NCBI GenBank assembly: GCA_964424205.1 | Contig: CAYRIF010000119.1 | Span: forward strand, 1 to 10,501 | Direction of reading: 5' to 3' | Length of the DNA stretch: 10,501 bases | Source: CAYRIF01 sp964424205 | GTDB taxonomy: Bacteria > Bacteroidota > Bacteroidia > Cytophagales > Cyclobacteriaceae | In this document: one piece after another, positions 1 to 4,786 of the stretch | How positions within the stretch are numbered: position 1 is the first letter of the stretch | Layout of the letters: each line of letters opens with the position of its first letter | Program-made: the position numbers and the translations under genes | The notes under the pieces: generated by a model | The model's database searches: none | Told to the model about the DNA's origin: nothing | Seen by the model: the letters and a program-made list of their open reading frames with translations, nothing else

Positions 1-237
1 TAAAAAAATGCACTTAGAAAATCGTGACCGAAATATGGGGTTTTTAGAGATGCCCATAAATTTATGTAGTTGCTGTATTTAAAAGCAATAGGGTACGAAA
101 TATCACCAAATACACAAAGAAATTAAAAAATTATTTTTGGGAGCATCACCCAAGACTCGTGATTTTGAATAAAAATAGTGTGATATAACGGAGAAAGCAG
201 TATCTTTTTGGAATAATTACTAGAATATAAAAGCAAG

Positions 238-1470
238 GTGAAATTTTTTATAAAAATTATCTGCATAAGTATTGTTATAGCTCATGCTAGTAATGCACAG
301 CGCAATAAAACAATTGGGTTTGATATTAATAGCAGCAGGAAAAAGGCGGAAATCCCTTTTGAAAACTATAATAATCTCATTTTAATTCCGGTTGTTTTAA
401 ATAATGCCCTTCCCCTCAAATTTATTCTAGATACTGGGGTAAGAACAACCATTTTGACGGATAGAACTTTAAGTGATCTCATCTCCATAAATTACGACAG
501 AAAAATTCCTTTAGTAGGTGTAGACGGATTAAAAATTGTTGATGCTTTTGTGGCAAATAATATATCCTTAAAATTACCAGGAGTTACAGGAAAAGGACAA
601 AGCCTATTGGTGTTAGAGGAAGATTTTTTACAATTAAAGAATTACTTGGGCGTAGAGGTTCACGGTATTTTGGGGTACGAGTTGTTTCGGCGGTTCATTG
701 TGAAAATAAACTATGACCGGAAAATAATAACATTGTATGAACCGGCTTTTTTTAAACCAAACAAAAGATTTGCGGAAATACCCATGTCGTTAGAGGACAC
801 GAAACCGTATATACACCTGGACGTAATCCAGATGAACGGAAAGAAAGTCAAAACAAAACTACTATTGGATACAGGCGCTAGTCACACGATTTTACTAAAC
901 CAAGATACGCATGAGCACATTGGCTACCCTGAGAAAAAGATAGAATCGGTACTTGGCAGAAGTATTGGCGGGAGTGTATTTGGTTTTTTAGGAAGGGTAA
1001 AGAGGATCAAGCTTGATAAATTCGAATTTGAAGAGGTTATAGCCTCATTTCCCGAACCACAGGAGTTAGATATTTATAAAGAACAAAATAGAAATGGTAC
1101 AATTGGTGGAGGACTCCTCGGCAGGTTTATTACCGTCATAGATTATTTTAATGAGAAAATTTATCTAAAAAAAGGGAAGGACTACAGAAAAAGTTTCGAG
1201 TATAATATGAGTGGTATAGAAGTAAAAACAACGGGAAGCCACCTAGATACGTTTGTCATTCAAAGCATAAGAAAGAACTCCCCATCTGAAAGAGTAGGAA
1301 TTTTGAAAGGCGACAAAATAGTATCATTAAATGGGCACGCTACTAAATCTTTGTCACTTAATGATATAAACAGTGCTTTTAGGTCAAAGGAAGGAAGAAG
1401 CGTGAAAATAATCGTTGAGCGAGGGGATAAAATTTTAAAAAAACGATTTAGACTTGAAAAGGTTTTGTGA
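238..1470 (+). CDS. Secreted retropepsin-like aspartyl protease with PDZ domain
   Basis: Predicted exported peptidase of 410 aa. Residues 1-20 form a Sec-type signal peptide (basic start, hydrophobic core, cleavage near HASNAQ). Two retropepsin-like repeats follow. The first has an active-site-type DTG at 65-67 and a GILGYELF segment at 143-150. The second has DTGAS at 211-215 and a GGGLLGRF segment at 290-297, the hydrophobic-hydrophobic-Gly signature typical of such folds. A PDZ-like domain covers about 325-405, with SPSERVGILKGDKIVSLNG as its core, and could recognise C-termini or regulate the protease. The start is GTG: the reading frame is open only from about 217, no ATG lies before the signal peptide, and the next in-frame Met is near residue 183. 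In Bacteroidota such proteins are periplasmic or surface proteins of unknown substrate. It stands alone, converging with the nitroreductase gene. The first repeat has DTGVR rather than DTGAS or DTGSS, so the second may be the better catalytic site. Confidence 0.88.
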   Translation: MKFFIKIICISIVIAHASNAQRNKTIGFDINSSRKKAEIPFENYNNLILIPVVLNNALPLKFILDTGVRTTILTDRTLSDLISINYDRKIPLVGVDGLKIVDAFVANNISLKLPGVTGKGQSLLVLEEDFLQLKNYLGVEVHGILGYELFRRFIVKINYDRKIITLYEPAFFKPNKRFAEIPMSLEDTKPYIHLDVIQMNGKKVKTKLLLDTGASHTILLNQDTHEHIGYPEKKIESVLGRSIGGSVFGFLGRVKRIKLDKFEFEEVIASFPEPQELDIYKEQNRNGTIGGGLLGRFITVIDYFNEKIYLKKGKDYRKSFEYNMSGIEVKTTGSHLDTFVIQSIRKNSPSERVGILKGDKIVSLNGHATKSLSLNDINSAFRSKEGRSVKIIVERGDKILKKRFRLEKVL

Positions 1471-1515
1471 GTAGAACACGTTATTTTCTTCAACCGCAAA
1501 TCTACCCAATGACGT

Positions 1516-1545
1516 AAAAAAAATCCCCAGAACCACCCGGGGATT
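1516..1545 (-). terminator. Rho-independent terminator of the nitroreductase gene
   Basis: Inverted repeat AATCCCC (1522-1528) / GGGGATT (1539-1545) with a 10-nt loop. Read on the minus strand it is followed by an uninterrupted T run (complement of the A run at 1516-1523). It lies about 115 nt beyond the nitroreductase stop. On the plus strand no T run follows, so it should act mainly on minus-strand transcripts, though the stem may also protect the 3' end of the protease mRNA. Confidence 0.75.
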
Positions 1546-1659
1546 ATTAATCAACCAAAACATAAAACTAACCCTTTGTAAAAAGAGTGCCTTTTATTAT
1601 ACAAGTTTAACGAAATTAATTTTTGTTTGTTTTAAACAAGACTAATTATTTTTATTGCC

Positions 1660-2250
1660 TTAGCCTTTCACCCAGGAGATTTTTTCAGAAATAGGCTTTC
1701 TGTGTCCCTTGGGCCAATCACCCTTTGGCATGCCCACAAAGAAAAACCCAAGCAGTTTATCTTTATCTCCTAATCCAAAGAAAGCCTTTGCTTCATCTAA
1801 ATAGGTAATGCCTCCTGAACCCCAATAGGCGCCCACACCATGGGCAGTAGCGGTGAGATGCATATTTTGGACAGCACAGGCTACGGCTGAAATTTCTTCG
1901 CTTTCAGGCAGTCTCTCTTCTTCATCTCTTTTCATTCCGATAGCAATCACATGTGAGGCCATTAAGGGTTTTGTACTGAGCATATTGAATTTTTTTTCTT
2001 CAAAAGCTCCTTTTAGCATTGCTTTTTTCTTGTACAATTCAGCTTGAAATGTGGCGAGTTTTTTTAATCCCTCACCTGTGAAAACAGTAAACCGCCATGG
2101 TTCAGTAAATTTATGTGTAGGCGCCCAGTTTGCATTTTCAAGCATTTCTTCAATTATTGCATCGTCTACTGTTGCACCTGAGTAGTGTATCGGGTAAATA
2201 CTTCGTCGGTTTTTTATAAGGGTACTTATAGTTTTTGCATCAAATTTCAT
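1660..2250 (-). CDS. Nitroreductase family protein (YdjA-like FMN oxidoreductase)
   Basis: Cytosolic flavoprotein of 196 aa, expected to use FMN and NAD(P)H to reduce nitro- or quinone-type compounds; the physiological substrate is unknown. Family marks: the FMN-phosphate-binding RRSI at 15-18, the NWAPTHKFTEPWRF segment at 41-54 (the APs-x-x-x-qPWRF motif of the small nitroreductases), and AYWGSGG at 141-147, which packs on the flavin, followed by FFVGMPKGD near the C-terminus. Length and motif order match the compact YdjA-like branch, with no truncation. It is monocistronic and has its own promoter-like box upstream and terminator downstream. It appears to be a housekeeping neighbour of the accessory module, not part of it. 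Confidence 0.92.
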   Translation of the reverse strand: MKFDAKTISTLIKNRRSIYPIHYSGATVDDAIIEEMLENANWAPTHKFTEPWRFTVFTGEGLKKLATFQAELYKKKAMLKGAFEEKKFNMLSTKPLMASHVIAIGMKRDEEERLPESEEISAVACAVQNMHLTATAHGVGAYWGSGGITYLDEAKAFFGLGDKDKLLGFFFVGMPKGDWPKGHRKPISEKISWVKG

Positions 2251-2281
2251 TTGTTCCGTGGTTTATATTTTTGGCGTAGTG

Positions 2282-2289
2282 CAAAAATA
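2282..2289 (-). promoter_or_regulatory. Putative -7 box of the nitroreductase promoter
   Basis: On the minus strand the bases read TATTTTTG, an exact match to the Bacteroidota sigma-A -7 consensus TAnnTTTG, about 30 nt before the ATG. No convincing TTTG-type -33 element lies at the usual distance, so this is a moderate call. In AT-rich DNA such an 8-mer can occur by chance. Confidence 0.4.
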
Positions 2290-2454
2290 ATAATTTCATT
2301 GTTGTAGATTAGTAACTAATATTACTTTCACCCATCAGCGGGTTTTAATTTACTGAAACTGGCCAGCACTAGAAAGGAGGATAGGTGCGCTTGATATTAA
2401 ATTAACGACGGGGAAGAGGGATTTGTTATCAAAGAATTTTTTTTGGTTTAGCAG

Positions 2455-2677
2455 ACCTACACCAAGGCTATGGTGTGAAAGGAAACCTAAGATCTAATTC
2501 ACTCCTTCCCGACCATCTCACGCAAAAATTCGATCTCCTGCTCTAGGTGTTTGATAGGCTCTTCGTATTGTTCCATTAGTTTTTCTGGGAGGTAATTATT
2601 GATATAATTTGCTTTTCCTGACTGCTGACAATTATTAAAAATAAGGTTGTCATCGAAGGAAACTAAATCGGAAGGTT
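2455..2677. repeat. Direct repeat copy 1 (XRE gene 3' part and flank)
   Basis: This stretch recurs in the same orientation at 10279-10501, an offset of 7,824 bp. I aligned the two by eye: 219 of 223 bases match. The four mismatches are at 2461, 2471, 2472 and 2493, all outside the XRE coding region; the shared coding bases are identical. Leftwards the similarity stops abruptly at 2455. Rightwards it runs to the window end, so the true length is unknown. Confidence 0.95.
2459..2476. other. Short hairpin downstream of the XRE gene
   Basis: ACACCA, a 6-nt spacer AGGCTA, then TGGTGT: a perfect 6-bp stem just beyond the XRE stop codon. There is no T run on either side, so it is a poor intrinsic terminator but may stabilise a 3' end or be a small palindromic repeat. 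In the second repeat copy two bases of the right arm and one of the left differ, which spoils the stem, and the same bases there encode the last residues of the membrane protein. Confidence 0.4.
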
Positions 2678-2852
2678 CCATTTCAAAAATTTGAGAAATA
2701 TCGGTAATCTTATCCCAGTTGAGTTTGATTTCATCTCGCTCCATTTTGCTATACGCCCTTTGCGAAATGTTTAGTTGCGAAGCCATATATTCTTGCGAGA
2801 GACCTTTTAACTCCCTGATTTGTCTGATTTTATGTCCAATATTTTTCTTCAT
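2499..2852 (-). CDS. XRE-family helix-turn-helix regulator, copy 1
   Basis: DNA-binding protein of 117 aa. Residues 6-62 are a Cro/C1-type HTH: IRQIRELKGLSQEYMASQL, then LNISQRAYSKMERDE as the recognition helix region, then a WDKITDISQIFEM helix. Residues 88-116 are rich in Leu, Ile and Glu in a heptad-like pattern (LMEQYEEPIKHLEQEIEFL), a likely dimerising coiled coil. An upstream in-frame Met at 2972 is rejected: the added 40 residues are unlike the family, and a consensus promoter box lies between that Met and the chosen ATG. The gene diverges from the small secreted protein genes, the usual position of a local regulator. An inverted repeat overlapping its own start region suggests autoregulation. 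Its 3' half is repeated exactly at the right edge of the window. Target genes are inferred from position only. Confidence 0.9.
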   Translation of the reverse strand: MKKNIGHKIRQIRELKGLSQEYMASQLNISQRAYSKMERDEIKLNWDKITDISQIFEMEPSDLVSFDDNLIFNNCQQSGKANYINNYLPEKLMEQYEEPIKHLEQEIEFLREMVGKE

Positions 2853-2867
2853 ATCAATTATTGCTAA

Positions 2868-2880
2868 TTCTATATTAGAA
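2868..2880. promoter_or_regulatory. Candidate operator of the XRE regulator
   Basis: Inverted repeat TTCTA-TAT-TAGAA between the -7 box and the ATG of the XRE gene, where the transcription start should fall. A second TAGAAC half-site lies at 2897-2902, on the other side of the -7 box, and a TTAGAAC also occurs at 4727-4733 before the barrel gene. Position fits XRE autorepression; binding is not shown by sequence alone, and TAGAA is a common word in AT-rich DNA. Confidence 0.35.
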
Positions 2881-2881
2881 C

Positions 2882-2889
2882 CAAATATA
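2882..2889 (-). promoter_or_regulatory. Putative -7 box of the XRE promoter
   Basis: On the minus strand the bases read TATATTTG, an exact TAnnTTTG match. An ATTG lies about 16 nt further upstream as a possible, slightly close -33 element. The predicted transcript would start near 2875 and leave a leader of roughly 20-25 nt before the ATG at 2852, which supports that start over the upstream Met. Confidence 0.55.
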
Positions 2890-3162
2890 CATAATTTAGA
2901 ACAAACAATGTGATGATTTAATAAAAAAATGTGCCTAGCATTGTTACATAATTGCTGAGCAAAACAATTCAAGCAATTATTTTTTGAGATGAGCAGCTAA
3001 AGATTTTATACAGCTAGAAAGGAGGAAGTGGCAGACCGGCAAAATTTCAAAAAGCAGTACCTGAATAGATTATATCGTTTTGGCCAAACTATATATAAGT
3101 AAGACAATGATGCCCTGTGTCTAAAAATATTAGGGTTTTACCTATATTTAAATTTTATATTT

Positions 3163-3450
3163 ATGAAAAAGTTATTATTTATATTATCATTTACCTTAAT
3201 TAGTGTGTTTGCTTTTGCAAATACCTCACATTCAAATACAAATAATGTGCAAACTGCAAACAAAGTTAATATTAATACTGAAGTTGTTATAAGTTTGAAC
3301 AACCACCAAAAAATCAAAGGTGTGGGTGGTGATTGTACCATAAAAGCGGATGTTAAAGTTACAAAAAACGGGAAAACCACCACGGTTAAAGGCACAATTA
3401 CTGTAGTAGGAAAATCATGTATGGACTTAATAAAAGGGGCTCTTAAATAA
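3163..3450 (+). CDS. Small secreted two-cysteine protein A
   Basis: I do not recognise a named family. The 95-aa product has a clear Sec signal peptide (MKKLLFILSF start, cleavage near AFA-N at residue 19-20), so a mature protein of about 75 aa is exported. After a polar Asn/Thr-rich linker (20-55) comes GVGGDCTIKADVKV, an NGK turn, then VKGTITVVGKSC: two predicted beta strands with Cys58 and Cys86 exactly 28 residues apart, and a short helical tail, MDLIKGALK. The next gene encodes a paralogue with the same Cys spacing, so a disulfide between the first strand and the C-terminal helix is plausible. It has 9 nt to the next gene and surely shares its mRNA. It is first in the module, diverging from the XRE gene. 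Possible roles are secreted toxin, bacteriocin-like peptide, signal or surface protein; none is shown. The GG before Cys58 resembles a double-glycine site, but the Sec signal and the lack of a C39 peptidase argue against that. Confidence 0.8.
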   Translation: MKKLLFILSFTLISVFAFANTSHSNTNNVQTANKVNINTEVVISLNNHQKIKGVGGDCTIKADVKVTKNGKTTTVKGTITVVGKSCMDLIKGALK

Positions 3451-3459
3451 TATACTACC

Positions 3460-3798
3460 ATGAAAAATAGAACATTAATAATATTAACTGTGTTATTGTT
3501 TTTAGGTCTTACATCTTTTGCCAATAACATTTCGGAAAGTAAAATTACTAATGCAATTAGTGACGCTTATTACCTTAATTCAGACTTGGGAGTGAGTACT
3601 CTAGAAGAAAGTGTAAATAAATCAATAAACAGTCAAACAGCTTTTGTAAAACTAGGGAGAGGTAGTTGCACCGTCAAAGTAGATACTACTTTGCCTAATG
3701 GCTCAACAGTGACAGGTACAATCACCTTTTCCGAAGTCAATATATTTCAATGTGCTGCTATAAAAATTGGCCTTTGGTTAGACAAAATCTTTAGGTAG
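3460..3798 (+). CDS. Small secreted two-cysteine protein B, paralogue of A
   Basis: A 112-aa product, family not recognised. Signal peptide 1-21 (MKNRTLIILTVLLFLGL, cleavage near SFA-N). A variable segment (22-62) precedes GRGSCTVKVDTTLPNGSTVTGTITF, which aligns with protein A (CTIKADVKV, NG turn, GTIT). Cys70 and Cys98 are 28 residues apart, as in A, and the chain ends in an amphipathic basic segment, CAAIKIGLWLDKIFR, longer than A's tail. The N-terminal halves of the mature parts differ, so only the two-strand, two-Cys core and the tail are conserved. It sits between protein A and a strong terminator 10 nt beyond its stop, so A and B form a bicistronic transcript of their own. A pair of related small exported proteins recalls two-component secreted peptides, which is inference only. 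Confidence 0.8.
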   Translation: MKNRTLIILTVLLFLGLTSFANNISESKITNAISDAYYLNSDLGVSTLEESVNKSINSQTAFVKLGRGSCTVKVDTTLPNGSTVTGTITFSEVNIFQCAAIKIGLWLDKIFR

Positions 3799-3807
3799 TT
3801 TATATCT

Positions 3808-3844
3808 TGTCTTTAGGAGATACAGTCTCCTGAAGACATTTTTT
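3808..3844 (+). terminator. Intrinsic terminator after the small-protein pair
   Basis: A 13-bp stem: arms 3808-3820 and 3826-3838, one U-G wobble, TACAG loop, core AGGAGA / TCTCCT, followed directly by six T residues (3839-3844). It lies between the stop of protein B and the GLPGLI gene, whose ATG is only 23 nt further on. It should end most transcription from the small-protein promoter and leave the downstream genes to readthrough or an unseen promoter. Confidence 0.9.
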
Positions 3845-3866
3845 ATCACTTGTTAATCTATATTAA

Positions 3867-4652
3867 ATGAAATACTTATTAGTTTTATTTCTACTTATTA
3901 ATTTTAGTTTGGCTGCGCAGAGCAACAAGCAAATACACGAGGCTACTTATGTTAGGGTAATATCTTACAATAATCCAGCAGCTATCGATACTATTAGCCT
4001 GTTTTTCAATACGCATAGTGCTCTTTTTGTACGTCCGGCAAAAAAAGCAGAAGAAAAAAGTAGCACAAAAGTTAATGAAGAGGACATGTCTATCAGCATT
4101 AATATCTCTTTGGATACAGAAGAAGATTATGTTCTTTTCACCAATTTAAAGACTAAAACCATTATTACTAGAGAAACTGTTTATGCAGGAAATAATAAAG
4201 GTGCTGTTGCATATCTTGTTAAGGAAAAAATTAAAACACCACAATGGAAAATATTTTCGGAGCAAAAACATATTGGAAAATTTATGTGTACCAAGGCGAA
4301 AACTAATTTTAGGGGAAGAGATTATACAGTATGGTTTACTGAAGATATCAAGACACATTTTGGTCCTTGGAAACTAGGCGGATTGCCAGGGTTAATATTG
4401 GAAGCCAGTGATGAAAGTGGTAACTATAGTTACTTTTTAATTAAATATAATAACAGATCAAATTTTCAAAAGATTCTTAAACCATCGGGTAATAAGGAAA
4501 TTAGTTTAAAAGAGTATAGAAAATTGGCAGATTTGCAAGTAAAAAATATAGTTGAACACATTCGATCAAAACTGCCAAGAGGCTCTACGTTTACGGTTGA
4601 TAGTATTGAGAAGTCCGATAATCAGGAGTTGGAGTTTGAATGGGAAAAGTAA
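3867..4652 (+). CDS. GLPGLI family secreted protein
   Basis: An exported protein of 261 aa, most likely periplasmic. Signal peptide 1-19 (MKYLLVLFLL start, cleavage near LAA-QS). The diagnostic segment is TVWFTEDIKTHFGPWKLGG (153-171) running into GLPGLILEASD (172-182), the hallmark of the Bacteroidota GLPGLI family (TIGR01200, also called Porph_ging). The rest has the family's usual layout: alternating strand-like stretches, a Lys-rich region around 60-70, and a charged C-terminus. Biochemical function is unknown. Genes of this family are often found just before an outer-membrane barrel protein with a carboxypeptidase-regulatory domain, as here, so the two probably work together at the outer membrane. 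The start is well placed, and upstream transcription must pass the terminator or begin in the 22 nt between. Confidence 0.92.
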   Translation: MKYLLVLFLLINFSLAAQSNKQIHEATYVRVISYNNPAAIDTISLFFNTHSALFVRPAKKAEEKSSTKVNEEDMSISINISLDTEEDYVLFTNLKTKTIITRETVYAGNNKGAVAYLVKEKIKTPQWKIFSEQKHIGKFMCTKAKTNFRGRDYTVWFTEDIKTHFGPWKLGGLPGLILEASDESGNYSYFLIKYNNRSNFQKILKPSGNKEISLKEYRKLADLQVKNIVEHIRSKLPRGSTFTVDSIEKSDNQELEFEWEK

Positions 4653-4702
4653 GTAAAACAAAGGGGGTAAATATAAAACAGGATCATTTTGATTGTTTAA
4701 AC

Positions 4703-4714
4703 TTTGTTAACAAA
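4703..4714. promoter_or_regulatory. 12-bp perfect palindrome before the barrel gene
   Basis: TTTGTTAACAAA, self-complementary over 12 bp, lies in the 134-bp gap between the GLPGLI and barrel genes, about 72 nt before the ATG. It has the look of an operator, but no matching copy was seen elsewhere in the window. No consensus -7 box was found nearby (the best is TAAACTTTG at about 4698, with wrong internal spacing). A TTAGAAC word like the XRE half-site follows at 4727-4733. Confidence 0.25.
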
Positions 4715-4786
4715 AGACTGTATTAATTAGAACTTAAAAGTTAATATAAAAGCTATCGTATTAAATTGTACTGATATGGAACAATA

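Larger units (their letters stand above)
2853..3162. other. Divergent intergenic region between XRE and small-protein genes
   Basis: A 310-bp regulatory space. The left third holds the XRE promoter and candidate operator. The middle holds a perfect complement of the 16S rRNA tail, AGAAAGGAGG at 3016-3025, which also occurs at 2371-2380. A GTG follows it at 3028 and opens a 24-codon basic reading frame ending at 3102; the SD-to-start spacing is too short to trust. The plus-strand promoter for the secreted proteins must lie in the right half. The best box is TCGTTTTG near 3077-3084, one base off consensus and without a clear -33. No RNA gene was recognised. Confidence 0.5.

Noticed and set aside
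55..66. 12-bp palindrome CATAAATTTATG in the left intergenic region
   Set aside because: Low-complexity AT palindromes of this length are expected by chance here. It is not near a promoter box and was not found elsewhere.
145..163. Possible hairpin ATCAC / GTGAT followed by TTTT before the protease gene
   Set aside because: Only a 5-bp stem with a 9-nt loop and a 4-T tail, too weak to call a terminator. Nothing else supported was seen in 1-237, including no RNA gene and no convincing coding end.
2853..2972. N-terminal extension of the XRE protein to an upstream in-frame Met at 2972
   Set aside because: The extra 40 residues (MNCFAQQLCNN start) do not resemble the family, and a consensus -7 box and candidate operator lie inside this stretch. 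Translation should start at 2852.
3318..3336. Double-glycine leader (GVGG before Cys58) suggesting a C39-processed bacteriocin
   Set aside because: The protein has a Sec signal peptide, protein B lacks the GG (it has GRGS), and the ABC genes carry no C39 peptidase domain.
3138..3530. 130-aa minus-strand reading frame opposite the small secreted proteins
   Set aside because: It is the antisense of two convincing signal-peptide genes and has no recognisable domain. The hydrophobic look comes from reading the opposite strand of AT-rich coding DNA.
3163..3798. Toxin-antitoxin pair formed with the XRE gene
   Set aside because: Both small proteins have Sec signal peptides, the XRE gene is divergent and 310 bp away, and no known toxin fold is visible. 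A secreted product fits better.
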